NCBI RefSeq assembly: GCF_033807715.1
Contig: NC_084596.1
Coordinates: 34,548,379 to 34,612,378, forward strand
Reading direction: 5' to 3'
Length of the DNA stretch: 64,000 bases
Source of the DNA: Cololabis saira
Lineage: Eukaryota; Chordata; Actinopteri; Beloniformes; Belonidae
This document shows positions 9,406-24,400 of the stretch, piece by piece. Made by a program: the position numbers and the translations under genes. How positions within the stretch are numbered: the stretch's first letter is position 1; every line of letters begins with the position of its first letter. The notes beneath the pieces are model-generated. The model ran no database searches. It was not told the DNA's origin and saw only the letters and a program-made list of their open reading frames with translations.

Positions 9406-12400
9406 ATGTTGTGTCTGTCCACTGGGTGGCGCCTCCTGAGCCGAGCCCGCCGCCTCCCTCCTCGCCCCGCTGCTCCATCAGCCGCCATGTACGCCACCCG
9501 CCTCTACAGCCCTGCGGGGGGAGGAGGGGGAGGAGGTGGGGTGAAGTCGGGGAGAAGGGCAGGACTGGCAGTGCTGGAGGCCCCTCACCCTCCCCACACC
9601 CACCTGCCCCACCACCCACACCCAGCGCCGCCGCCTCCCCCCGCCTACCCGCTGTACCAGGGCCGCCCCGACGCCCACAGAGGAGCTCATTTCCACCACC
9701 ACCACTACCACCTGGCCCCGCCACCACTCCCCCCGCACTACCAGCACCACCACGCCATCCACACGTACGGAGGAGGAGCCCCGGTGTGCGGGGCCGGCGC
9801 CGGCAAGAAGAAGACATGGAACTTCATCCACGAGAAGATGAGCTATGACACGTTCTTCACCATGAAGCGTCTGATCGAGCGGTCGCGGAGGCCCGACGAG
9901 GTGCTGCGCTGGGTCACTCAGAACCCCGCTAAGATCTCCCACAACCACTACCCGGTTGCCCTGCAGAAGATCGGGCAGCTGCTCCAGGCCACGCCCCCCC
10001 CACGGAGCAGCGGGGACGGCACCGACGGCGAGGCCTCCGCGGCCGGAGCTGCGGAGGGAGACGGCCGTCAGATCCTGGAGCACCAGGACTTCCAGACGCT
10101 CTGCAACGCCATCGTCAATGACTGCGCCAAGTTCGACAACTTCAGCATTGTGAACTGCTTGTACGCTGTGGCGGCGCTCGGTGAGTCCTGCACAGTGCTC
10201 ACACGCCTCCTCGGGTGTTTGTCTTTACTTTGTTCTGCCATGAAAGCATCTGGACGGACTGAGGTGGGAGTTCAGGACTGCGGCAGGTTTCTCCACCAGA
10301 GCGGTTCCGGTGCTGCTTCTGAGCTAACCAAACTTAGGGTGCTTTCAGACCTGTGGCCCGTTTGTTTTGTTCCGATTCAGGGGCTAAATCGATACAGTTG
10401 TTTCGTTTTTCGTTTGTGTTCACAAGGCAACCGTCTGTAGCGGTTCAAAGCTGTTAACAAATGCCATGCGCGACTATTCTCTCATTGGTCAGAAGTGAAC
10501 GTGGAAGGAGTTTCCTCTTCCGTACCCCGGGAAAAACAACAACTCGTAAGCGAGTGTGGCTAGTTTGTTTCTGTGTGGATTATGTTCTCACTGCATTACG
10601 AACCGCTCCAGGTCTGGAATGGAAGCGAGCCGAGACCACCTCTCCTAGGTGATCTCGACTCACTTGTTTTGTCCCGCATCCGAGCGCGATTGCTGTGTTC
10701 AGATATACCAAACGAACCGATCTTTAGGGGGAAACGCTCCCTGTTTCGGAACAACTGCTCCAAACGGGACAGGTGTGAATGCACCCGTAGAAACCAGGTT
10801 TTTTTGTTTGTTAGCTGTCACCCATGATGACAGCACCAGTTCAGATCCAGGAAAACTGGTGCGACACTGGCCTCAAAACCTCGCTGAGCTATATGCAAGA
10901 ACAGCTTACGTCAGGGGCGGGAGGGGGGGGTTACCTAGGCAACCAAAACAGTGTGACCACAGTTGTTGGAATCACATGTGCGGAGGTAGTAATTAATGAA
11001 CAGGAATTTTAAAAGCCTGGATGCCAACACCCTGCATCCGTGGCTCAGCGGTCTATGGAGGAGGCGAACCATCTGACCACAGCAGCAGAGGGAGCACTGT
11101 TTATGTCTTAACATCAGCAGTGTTTGTGAATGTTGAATCATGTGCTGCGTCTGCTTTAGACTGAAATTAAAAACAGGGTTTGCATCTTCATTTATAGAGG
11201 AAATGTGAGACAGCAGAGCAGTGAGTGTTTACAAACCTCGACAACTACCTCAACTACAACGACCTCCATGAATACAGATGATGTTCAGACATTTGTCTTT
11301 GTGAACGTGGCGGTCGAATGGCGTTGAATAAGATGTACTGATGTCATAACTTGGTGACGTAGTGGAGCTGTTGTTTCTAAAGGTAGAACCAGCTCTGCGC
11401 TCCAAACTATGATAGTCACCAGTCAGAGCCAACGTGTTTCTCGTCAGGGGTTTTATTGAGGCCCCGTTTACACGGAGCAAAAACAGAGGTGTTTTCATGC
11501 GTTTTGGCCGTTCGTTTACACGAAAACGGAGCTCAAAGTCACCAGAAATCGATAATTTCTGAAAACTCTGGCCAAAGTGGAGATTTTCAAAAACTCTGTT
11601 TTCACGTTTGCGTCTAAACAGAGGAAAACAGAGATTTAGGCTTTAGAACATCACATTATGCAACAGAAACGTCACCAGCGTCATGTGTGCGACCTGTGTT
11701 TACAATTTGTTTGGCCACCGTCAATATTTTCTTGTATTTTACATATTCTAAGTTTTATATTCTAAAGTCACACTTAAAAGTAACTCCACTTCTCTGTCAC
11801 TCCAAACGAAAGACTCTCGTTCCATCTTGGAAGTAACTGGCAGTCAAGGCTGATTTATGGTTCTGCGTTACACCAACGCAGAGCCTACGGCGTAGGGTAC
11901 GCGGCGACGCGCACCGTACGTAGGCTACGCCGTCGATTTAACGCGGAACCATATTATTCAGGCTTCACATGTGTCATTTGTTGACGTTTTTTTCCAGGAC
12001 TCTGATTGGCTAGCATGACTTTGCGCTTCTTGTTACACTGCCCCCTGCAGGTTTGGATGCTCATAGCACCTTAACAGCTATTTATGCGGGTTCGTGTAAA
12101 CGAAGAGATTTTGAAAACGATCTCGTGTAAACGATGGAATTTTTCAAAACGTAGAGGGTGAAATATCCGTTTTTGTAAATACCCGGCTATGTGGAAACGG
12201 GGCCTGAGAATGGCAGACAGAATTCCACCTCATGGTCGTGGCAACCTCTCGTACTTTGGAAGTGTTTTGTGCGTCATCTGTTCAGTCTGAATTGAGTGAT
12301 GTCGAGTGTTGCTGAGGTGACCATTGGTTCAGCAAAAAGTTGAGCATTCTTCAACTTTCAGCACATGAGCGCATGCATCAGCCAATCAGATCATAACTAA

Positions 12401-15400
12401 GCAACAAGTGCCTGCCAGTAAAGCTGTGCATGGGTGCAGGGCATTTTCAAAGGAGGACTGGATGGATTGATTGCTTTTGCTATGACAAAGGCACGCCGGA
12501 AGCCCCGCCCTTCATGCTTTATTGTGGCTTTATTATTTGTCGTATTTTATTCACATTCCCACGTAAACATAGTTGTGTTGCTTTAGTGTGCAAGTGACTG
12601 CGCTGTTTCTGTGTAAATACTGTGGATGGCGTCGTCGTTAAGTAGTGCTTCCAGCAGCAGCATCGCTGCTCCCGCTGTGAAAACGTTCATGATATCTGGT
12701 TAACTCTAGGTAAACGGACACACCACAATTCAAGGCTGTCCATCCATCACTCCATCTCTTTCAGAAGTGATGTGGAAAGAATGTACTGGATCTGAGACGA
12801 AAAAGAAGATTTACCTGCGGAGTTATATCACAAGACTAATTTGGCTTCTAATATTTTAATTCTTCTATTTTCTTGGAAGCTGCCAAATGAAACCCACCCA
12901 TTTGTGCCATTACTCTCTGTAAAGATTTCCCACCATAGTTAAAAAGTGGAAATGACCATAAAATAAACTGCTGTGGAAGATGGTCATCAGCTTTACAGCA
13001 CGTCATAATTAAAATGTTAAAAAAAAGACATCCGGGTAGACAAACTGTTTCAAAGTTGCACACAACCCAAGTTTGTGGTTGTGGTCTAAATGTACTCTTT
13101 GACCTTATTATTATGATGTTATGACAACATTATCTAGAGGCACAACAAAGGTAGTAAACTGGTACATGACTAACTGCTGGTACTTCAAGTAAAAAAAGCT
13201 AAACAAATTTCAGAGGCCAATATTTACAAAAGTGAAAGACCAAGTTCCTGAAACCTGATAGGTGCATTACTGATAGCCATTGGACGGGGGGGGGGGGGGG
13301 GGGGGTCCAGTCTTTCATTGGGAAACGATACTTACACAAGGCTTCAGTTATAGGCAGCACCAGTTGACCTTTCCATTGGAGCTGTTTTGAAACATCTACT
13401 GGTACTGAACCAACAAGGCTGGGTAACAGCCAATCACAGCCAAGTCTTTACAACTGTGAATAACCAATCAGCCTGAAGCTTTATATGTTTAGCACTTGGC
13501 CAGTTGGTGGCGCTATGATTCGGAAATGTTTTTTTTCTTCATGCAATGGGAGTCAGTTTTCTCTTTGTTCTTTTTAAACTTTCTTTTGTTATAAGGCGTT
13601 GTTCCAACTCTCATATCAACATCTAATTAACCCCTTAAATCAAAATTGAAATCTTAAGCAGCAATAATGATACTATCAAAAGAAAATGTTATTTATCAAA
13701 TTTACGGACCAATTATAAATAAGGGTCTGTTCCTTAGAGACTTTTTTTTTTTGTTTAAATTACTTTTTATTACGTTATTGAAGACATCCAGTGTAGGGTG
13801 CAAAAATTAGTCAACGTTGTCGACACAAATAGATGATAAAAATAGTCGCCAACAAATTTGAGACATCATCCTCGTTCCTGTCTCTGCTGAGAATCGCATA
13901 TACGCAATAGCGTTAACCCCCTTTTAGTCGGTGTAGCACTGCGAGTGCCACGGGGCCCGACCGACAGGATAGAGAGGACACGGAGTTTAGTGCAGAACCC
14001 TTTAATTTGCAATCACCCAAGCCAAGACACGTGCTTCCAGTTCCTTCACAGCTCCAGCAGCAGCTTCTCCATCTGACCGAACCCAGCTGCAGTCTCCCAG
14101 TCCTCCTCGTCAAGGCTGGCAGGGTGGAGAGGCTGATGGGACACACACCTGTGTCCCGTCAGCCTGAGTGGCTGCAGCTCCTCCACTCTGCCACAGTCGG
14201 GTTTCCATGACACTTTAGCGCAAAAGAAATCGAATCTCTGAAAGTTTGATTAAGGTAGCGCTGCAGGGAGTCGGTGTTTCCATTGATCACTGTTTTTCAA
14301 ATAAGCGTAACTCTCGTAACTATCTGTATCTCATCCGGCAAGACTTTTTTTTTACACAACTAAAAAGAAAATCTCAACGGTGAAGAAAATCGACTAAAAC
14401 ATCTTTTAGTCTTTGACAAATCATTGCGATTTTCGCTACTGCTGTTGAGTAAATAGCCAGGTGATGAAGGCAGTGGATGGTCATTCAAATGATTATTCTC
14501 AGGTACAGCCATTATATAATAATCTATAAGTTACAGGACAAATACGTTGTATTATTGAGGCCAAAAACAGCTGGAAACTAGATTTTGATGACTTTATATT
14601 GCAGTTCACAAAAAGCGTTTCCATTGCACTTCTGTGAATAAGTGGATAATTGAATCGCCTAAAAAACCACCTGGAAGCGTAAAAAGATTTATTCGATACA
14701 TGAGAGTTTTTTCGAATAAGTGGCATTTGCATTACAGGATTTATTTTTCGATATTTGGTTTCGCGCAAATCTAGGCGTAATGGAAACACAGTTATCGTCA
14801 CCATGCGTGTTTTTCAACAGAGTGAAGCATCATCCTATCTTTGCTGAGATTTGCACATGTAATAGAGTACAGCGCCATGTAAACAATATGGCAGCAGCTG
14901 ATGTAACACCACAGGGACCGGCAGCAAAGTTCATTAAAAGATGTATTTTTGAATGCAGTCTCCATCTTTCTTGTCTTTTATTTTTAAGAAGCACATCATT
15001 TAAACCACCTCACGCAAAATTTAAAATCTGAGAGCTAAATAAGAGCCATTAAATAATGATGAGATTCCTTATCCGACTAGTCGACCAATCGTTTCAAGAG
15101 TCGAGGACTAACCGACTATCAGAATTTTCTTCCAAACAACTTTTGAAACCTCTTTATTTCATTTTACTGCAGGGTGCCCAACCCTGCTCCATTCAGAAAT
15201 GATCACATTTGCACAACGAGGAGGTCTGGGAGCTGGTCGCCACACACCCACTTTGGCTCAGTTGCCACAAGTTAACTAATTTAACTGAGCTGGCTCAGTT
15301 TATTTAACCAATGTTAACTAATGGTACCGTCCATCCATCTCGATTAGAACAATGAAATAACTTCTGAAAAAAGTGCAGCCAGAGCTGAAACCAGGACTAG

Positions 15401-18400
15401 TGGACCAATAGCTCCGCTAGATCTCTCCAGACTTTCTAGTCCAACCAAGAACTGGTTGCAGCAGTCTGTTAGTGCAGTGCAGGGCACAAGGAGACACAAG
15501 TTTTAACATGAGAGATTATGTTCTGTTAGGTCTATGACCAGCTTTATGGCCTATAGCCGGCTGTCAGACGTCCACACCCCTGATTATGCATAAATGTGTT
15601 GCTTTATATACTTTTACCTGATGATGGGTTATAAAATTCCCTGTACAGTAGTTATGGATGTGTAATCTAACCATGGATATTATTCTCTTTCATAACCGCA
15701 TGGCTCTAAAATCGACAATCAAGTTATAAGATTAAATTACAGCATGCTCAGACTGATTGACATCCTAACACAGGGGCAGGGAACCCTGGTCCTAGAGAGC
15801 CGCAGTCCTGCATGTTTTAGATGTTTCCCTGCTTCTTTACACCCTGATACAAAGAATTGTGTCACTAACACACTTGTGCAGACGTGAATGAGAAGCTGGT
15901 GACGATCATTAATTAGAATCAGGTGTGTTGATGCAAGGAGAACTCCAAAACATGCAGGACTACGGCTCTCTAGGACCAGGCTTCCCTACCCCTGTCCTAA
16001 CAGAACCGCAGCAACAGGAACTAATGGCCAGATGGCTCAACAACGCCCCCATGGAAGAAGTTATACCAAATCTAGCAGACATGGAACAAAGTCTGATTTA
16101 CTAAGTTGAGCATGTTTTAAATGACATGTTTGTGTTAAAATTTCCAGAAAATAAAAACTAAAAACCGGTCAGAGTAGCTTTGGGCCACACCCACAAGTGT
16201 AATTGGTGCGTAACTTTGGAGCAGTGTAATTATAACAGAGAGATATTGATTGTGACATCATTAATTGTGGCAGCCAGCAAGTAGATCCCGGTTCTGGTCT
16301 GTTCTCAGGTCTCCCTAGCACCTCTCAGGTGGTCCAGGTGCTGGAGGCCGAGTCCCAATCCAGACTGAACCAGTTCAACCAGAAGGACGTGTCCATGGTG
16401 TTCAGCTCCAGCATGAAGCTCCACCCGGGCAGCCAGCACCCGCTGACGGAGGCCTGCCTGGCCGGGCTGGAGAAGAACCTGGAGCGGGAGCGCCACCCGC
16501 AGACGCTCTTCCTGCTGCTGTCCTACTACAGACTGAAGTGGTGCTCGCTGCAATCCACAAAGTCCCCAGCAGGGGGCGCCAGCAGCAACACCAGCACGCC
16601 CCCCAACCCCGAACAGCTGCTGGCCAACAGGTGAGGAGCTGGTGAGGAGCTGGCGACCAACCGGCCGTCCTCGGGTCGGCCAGGCACCTCGTGGCTAGAG
16701 CCGGTTTCAATTTTAGTTTGAGTCTAGTCTTTGGATCAAGCTATCATTTTAGTTTTTATTAGTTTTAGTCATGTTCATTCTCCTTTTAGTCGTGTCAAGT
16801 TTCAGTCGACTAAATGTCTGAGCATTTTAGTCAGAATTGTCCATGACCATTTTAGTCTCGTTTTAGTCAAAGATTGTTGATTCTTATTATTATATTATTG
16901 TTACCTTATAGACTCAAGAATACATTCATTCCAGATACAGAAGACTCTAATTTGAGTTTACAACATATTTATTTTTCTGCATTTCTCCCCATCTTTTTCT
17001 TTTTCGACGACACATTCAGTTTTCTTTTCCACGTCTATGTAGGAAAGTGTATCCAAAGATGGTTCTTCTTCTCCCAGCTCCAGAGAAGATCCCTGCGTTT
17101 CTCTATGTAACTTTATTTTTAATGACGTGAACCTAGAGCTCTGCGTTAACGGCATCAGCCTCTAACTCTGCAGCGGCATCTTCTGGACTAACCAGAGGAA
17201 ACTACTGAAAACATGGACATTAAGGATCTTTGTTAGAACATTTTGTCTCGTCTCATTTTGGTCAACGAAAATGAAAACACATTTTAGCAGAGTTTTTATT
17301 TTGAAATTTACATTTTAGTCTCGTTTTTATTCGTCTACGATATTGCATTATATATTTAATTATCGTTATCGTTACATGACCAGCATTTTCGTTGCGTCTC
17401 GTCTCGTTTTCCTCAGGTGATAAAGGTTCGTTGATGACAATATTTGTCATAATTTTCGTTGACGAAAGCAACTTTACTCGTGACGGTCTCCGTGTGTCCT
17501 CTGTCCCCAGGAAAATCCTCCGGCTCGTCAAACACACTCTGGCCAGTGTGAGCGGCGTCCGTGACCAGGAGATGGCCCTGCTGGATGAGATGCTGGCGGC
17601 GTGTGCACGTGAGGCGAGCAACAAGAGTCTGGAGCTGATCTTCAGCTCTCACCTGTTCTACCAGAACCGACAAGAGAAGTTCATCAGCAGCCTGGCAGGT
17701 GAGCTTGAGCTGGTGGCGAGCTGGAATCCAACCCGCCATCGACACCCTCACTCTTCACTCAGATGTTTTAGACAATTACAAACCTGCACATAGCCCGCCT
17801 GTTTCCCTTAACCTCTTAAGACCGGCTGGAGCGCCGGCGCTCCCGTTTGCATATTGATTTTCCAAATGTATGTACAATGACAACTAAATAAAAAAGAGCA
17901 ATAATTCTTTTTGCATGTTAAACAGGAGTTTCACTTACATATCTTGCATTTAGTGTGTCCCAGAGTTTTAATCCATGAAATCGTTTGTAAAAATCCCATA
18001 ATAATGCAGTAAAATTGTTATTTATAGATCCGGTACGTGTTCACAGCACGTCCTACGTTGACAGATGTTGACACATACATTATCACGTTGTGAGCGTGTC
18101 ATCAGGTTGTATTTTTTCACGCCACTTCCCACGAAAAGGGAGGTGACGTCATTCCCCCGTGAAACTAGTCTGTTTGAATTTGCACTGTTGTTCGTGCTTT
18201 TTATCAGAGATTTTCACGAAGGATTACTCAGCGACACACACACCATACACACACTACACACTCTATATACAAACCCACACACACATATTATGGATCCACT
18301 AAAGTCTGCGCGCCCGAAATGGTTTACTGTGAGCTAAGTCTTGGAGCTGATTTCAGCACCGGATGAAGACGCGATATTTAAACTTGATATATTTATGTTT

Positions 18401-21400
18401 ATTAAGGATCCCCATTAGCCGACGCACAAACACCAGGCTAGTCTTCCTGGGGTCCTATTTAAAAAGTACAATATAAACAACAATACACAATAACATACAA
18501 TTCCAGTTACAAAACATATACAGATCCAATTGCAATTAAAAACAGAAGAAAAAGAAAATAATAAATCACAGTTCCCAAAATGATAACATAACACTATTAA
18601 CTCTCCAATCTAAAAAAAATGACTTAACATGTTTTTTGAATGATTTCTTGTTTGGAATGCTCCTAATATTTAAAGGAAGAGTGTTCCATGATGAAATTGC
18701 TCTATATACAACAGTGTTTTTCATTGAATTAGTTCTTGGTCTTGGTAATGTAAGTTGACGCTGAGTTGAAGCTCTGGTACTGTAATGATGAACATCTGCA
18801 CTATAACTAACTAACTAACTGAGAAGGCAGTGGGATGCCTGCTATGAATAATGTTTCGAATAAATAATAATAAACTGGTAGATAACCTATGATTCACCTT
18901 CAGCCAACTGAAACAAGAATGATAGAGTGATATAGAGTGATATATAAAATTATATTTATTAAAAACTAAAGTATGAATACATTCCAAATACATTTCCTGT
19001 GGTTTGAAAGGCTTCTGTGTTACTTTTTTCCATTGACAATTTTGAGGGATCTAGCTATGGGATTTCAGTGGTTCCTGGAGCTTCCAGGTCGTCACTGGGA
19101 GGAGGAACTTTTGGTTCCTGAAGAACAGAAGCTCCCAGTGTGAGACCGTTTTGATTTACTTGCCGAGGTGAGCTCCACTCACCTGAACTGCCGTGCTCTG
19201 CTCTCCAACAGAGGAGCTGTCCAAGAAGGTGGACAGCATCACTCCCTACACGATGGCTCTGATCGCCAAGTACATCGCTCGCCATCGGCTGAGAGAGACG
19301 CGACTGCTCGACACCATTGCAGACTTCCTGGTGAAGAAGGCCGAGTACCTGGACAGTAAGGTGAGGCCGGTGTGGAGCTGCCGTCGGGGTTGAACAGGTG
19401 GACAGGTGTAGGCCTGGGTTGAAAAAATCGATTTCCCAATTCTAAATCGATTCTCATATTAATTCCTAAAAATCGATTAATATGTCGATTTTTTTTTTTT
19501 TTTTTAATTTTTATTTATTTATGTAAATAAAATATATATTTTACAACTTTTGGTAACTTTTTTGTTTATCCCCAAATATTTTGTTGGACATGAGAATAAC
19601 TGGTGCCATGTTTTTTCCTTTAAATATGTTTAAATTAGTGTTAGGTTATAGTTGCATAAATTGTCTATATTTCATTACTTTATATACTGTCTTGGGGTTA
19701 CATTTGCAAAAAATGCTAAAAACCAAATGCTCAAAAATTAAAAACCAAAATAGACCGAAAATGGAACAAATAAAAACGGAATGTGGGAAAAAATAAAACC
19801 GATTTCATCCGTCTCCGTTTCCTCCCTGGATCTGTTTGGTAATTCTGACCCACATGATGTTTCTGAAAGCAGTTTTATCAGCATTCTGGGAGCTGATTGG
19901 TCCTTACAGCATCATTAGCTGCAATACTTGCTGTTGAATCTCAATATAATACTAATATTCATATGTTGCATAACTACAGTCATATAATTCATGCAACAGC
20001 TCAAAAAAACAGTTTTAATAACACTAACCCAAATCAATATCGGAATCGAATCGGATCAAATCTTGATAATCAATTCTGAATCTTAAGAATCGGAATCGAA
20101 TTGATTCTTGACATTTGAATCGATCCCCAGCCCTAGACAGGTGTCTGTAGATGTGTCCTGTCTCTGCGTCCAGGTGATCCAGAAGCTGGTGTTCCCGTTC
20201 AGCAGAATGAGCTACCGTCCGTCCAACGAGCAGCAGTTCTTCTCCCGGCTGGAGGAGGTGGTGGAGCTGAAGGCGCTGAGCTCACCGCTTGCCACCGTCA
20301 ACATCCTCATGTCTCTGTTCCAGCTGGGTCACTTCCCTGGTCTGGTTCTGCACCGGGTCTTCTCTTCTGCCTTCATCAGCAACGTCACCAGTCAGTACTA
20401 ACAACAGCCGCTCTTACAACCGTAAAACCGCGCTACGTCCAGTCAGAGCCCACAAACAGCTGCTCCAGTGCCAGAAAAACTAGTCTGCACCCAGTATAAT
20501 AAAGAGCACATGGTGCTGAATGTTTATTTAGGTTGTTTTTTTTAAATAAATAAAAATGTAGATCTGCAGGAGACCTTTGTTTATAGGATTGTATGCTGGA
20601 TATACTGTCTGTTGATGATGGTGCTAATGTTGGTTTTCCAGTTTGACTGTTTCTTGGTGTGTGAATAAATTAATAAAACTTTATTGTATAAAAAAAAAAG
20701 TATAACCAGTATATCTCTAGTATAACCAGCAGTATCTCCAGTATAACCAGTATATCTCTAGTATAACCAGTATATCTCTAGTATAACCAGTATATCTCTA
20801 GTATAACCAGTATATCTCCAGTATAACCAGTATAACCACTATATCTTTAGTATAACCAGTATATCTCCAGTATAACCAGTATAACCAGTATAACCACTAT
20901 ATCTCTAGTATAACCAGTATATCTCCAGTATAACCAGTATATCTCCAGTATAACCAGTATAACCAGTATAACCAGTATATCTCCAGTATAACCAGTATAT
21001 CTCCAGTATAACCAGTATATCTCTAGTCTAACCAGTATATCCCCAGTATAACCAGTATATCCCCAGTATAACCAGTACATCTCCAGTATAACCAGTATAT
21101 CTCTAGTATAACCAGTACATCTCCAGTATAACCAGTGTTTTATCCAGTATAACCAGTATATCTCCAGTATAACCAGTATATCTCTAGTATAACCAGTACA
21201 TCTCCAGTATAACCAGTATATCTCCAGTATAACCAGTATATCTCCAGTATAACCAGTATATCTCTAGTCTAACCAGTACATCTCCAGTATAACCAGTGTT
21301 TTATCCAGTATAACCAGTATATCTCCAGTATAACCAGTATATCTCCAGTATAACCAGTATATCCCCAGTATAACCAGTATATCCCCAGTATAACCAGTAT

Positions 21401-24400
21401 ATCTCTAGTATAACCAGTATAACCAGTATATCTCTAGTATAACCAGTATATCTCTAGTCTAACCAGTATATCCCCAGTATAACCAGTACATCTCCAGTAT
21501 AACCAGTATATCCCCAGTATAACCAGTATATCTCTAGTATAACCAGTATAACCAGTACATCTCCAGTATAACCAGTATATCCCCAGTGTAACCAGTATAT
21601 CTCTAGTATAACCAGTATAACCAGTACATCTCCAGTATAACCAGTATATCCCCAGTATAACCAGTATATCTCTAGTATAACCAGTATAACCAGTATATCC
21701 CCAGTATAACCAGTATATCTCTAGTATAACCAGTATAACCAGTACATCTCTAGTATAACCAGTATATCTCTAGTCTAACCAGTATATCTCTAGTATAACC
21801 AGTATATCTCCAGTATAACCAGTATATCTCTAGTATAACCAGTATATAACCAGTATATCTCCAGTGTAACCAGTATATCTCCAGTATAACCAGTATATCT
21901 CCAGTATAACCAGTATATCTCCAGTGTAACCAGTATATCCCCAGTATAACCAATATATCGCTAGTATAACCAGTGTTTTATCCAGTATAACCAGTATATC
22001 TCTAGTATAACCAGTATATCTCCAGTATAACCAGTATATCTCCAGTATAACCAGTGTTTTATCCAGTATAACCAGTATATCTCCAGTATAACCAGTATAT
22101 CTCCAGTATAACCAGTATATCCCCAGTATAACCAGTATATCTCTAGTATAACCAGTATATCTCCAGTATAACCAGTGCTATCTCCAGTATAACCAGTATA
22201 ACCTACTGGTTATATCTCCAGTATAACCAGTATATCTCCAGTATAACCAGTATATCTCCAGTATAACCAGTATATCTCCAGTATAACCAGTATATCTCCA
22301 GTATAACCAGTATATCTCCAGTGTAACCAGTATATCTCCAGTATAACCAGTATATCTCCAGTGTAACCAGTATATCCCCAGTATAACCAGTATATCCCCA
22401 GTATAACCAGTATATCGCTAGTATAACCAGTGTTTTATCCAGTATAACCAGTATATCTCCAGTATAACCAGTATATCTCCAGTATAACCAGTGCTATCTC
22501 CAGTATAACCAGTATAACCTACTGGTTATATCTCCAGTATAACCAGTATATCTCCAGTATAACCAGTATATCTCCAGTATAACCAGTATATCTCCAGTAT
22601 AACCAGTATATCTCCAGTATAACCAGTATATCTCCAGTATAACCAGTATAACCAGTGCTATCTCCAGTATAACCAGTATAACCTACTGGTTATATCTCCA
22701 GTATAACCAGTATATCTCCAGTATAACCAGTATATCTCCAGTATAACCAGTATATCTCCAGTATAACCAGTATATCTCCAGTATAACCAGTATATCCCCA
22801 GTATAACCAGTATATCTCCAGTGTAACCAGTATATCTCCAGTGTAACCAGTGCTATCTCCAGTATAACCAGTATAACCTACTGGTTATATCTCCAGTGTA
22901 ACCAGTATATCCCCAGTATAACCAGTATATCCCCAGTATAACCAGTATATCGCTAGTATAACCAGTGTTTTATCCAGTATAACCAGTATATCTCCAGTAT
23001 AACCAGTATATCTCCAGTGTAACCAGTATATCTCCAGTGTAACCAGTGCTATCTCCAGTATAACCAGTATAACCTACTGGTTATATCTCCAGTATAACCA
23101 GTATATCTCCAGTATAACCAGTATATCTCCAGTATAACCAGTATATCTCCAGTATAACCAGTATATCTCCAGTATAACCAGTGCTATCTCCAGTATAACC
23201 AGTATAACCTACTGGTTATATCTCCAGTATAACCAGTATATCTCCAGTATAACCAGTATATCTCCAGTATAACCAGTATATCTCCAGTATAACCAGTATA
23301 TCTCCAGTGTAACCAGTATATCTCCAGTATAACCAGTATATCTCCAGTATAACCAGTATATCTCCAGTATAACCAGTATATCTCCAGTATAACCAGTATA
23401 TCTCCAGTATAACCAGTATATCTCCAGTATAACCAGTGCTATCTCCAGTATAACCAGTATAACCTACTGGTTATATCTCCAGTATAACCAGTATATCTCC
23501 AGTATAACCAGTATATCTCCAGTATAACCAGTATATCTCCAGTATAACCAGTATATCTCCAGTGTAACCAGTATATCTCCAGTATAACCAGTATATCTCC
23601 AGTATAACCAGTATATCTCCAGTGTAACCAGTATATCTCCAGTGTAACCAGTATATCTCCAGTATAACCAGTATATCTCCAGTGTAACCAGTATATCTCC
23701 AGTGTAACCAGTATATCTCCAGTATAACCAGTATATCCCCAGTATAACCAATATATCGCTAGTATAACCAGTGTTTTATCCAGTATAACCAGTATATCTC
23801 CAGTATAACCAGTGTTTTATCCAGTATAACCAGTATATCTCCAGTATAACCAGTATATCTCCAGTGTAACCAGTATATCTCCAGTGTAACCAGTATATCT
23901 CCAGTATAACCAGTATATCTCCAGTGTAACCAGTATATCTCCAGTATAACCAGTATATCTCCAGTATAACCAGTGTTTTATCCAGTATAACCAGTATATC
24001 TCCAGTATAACCAGTATATCTCCAGTATAACCAGTATATCTCCAGTATAACCAGTATATCCCCAGTATAACCAGTATATCTCTAGTATAACCAGTATATC
24101 TCCAGTATAACCAGTATATCTCCAGTATAACCAGTATATCCCCAGTATAACCAGTATATCTCTAGTGTAACCAGTATATCTCCAGTGTAACCAGTATATC
24201 TCCAGTATAACCAGTATATCTCCAGTGTAACCAGTATATCTCCAGTATAACCAGTGTTTTATCCAGTATAACCAGTATATCTCCAGTATAACCAGTATAT
24301 CTCCAGTATAACCAGTATATCTCCAGTATAACCAGTATATCTCCAGTATAACCAGTATATCCCCAGTATAACCAGTATATCTCTAGTGTAACCAGTATAT

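Noticed and set aside
9404..10083. - strand frames of 137 and 201 residues opposite fastk exon 1
   Set aside because: GC-rich exon shadow; the + strand has the conserved FASTK sequence and splice sites.
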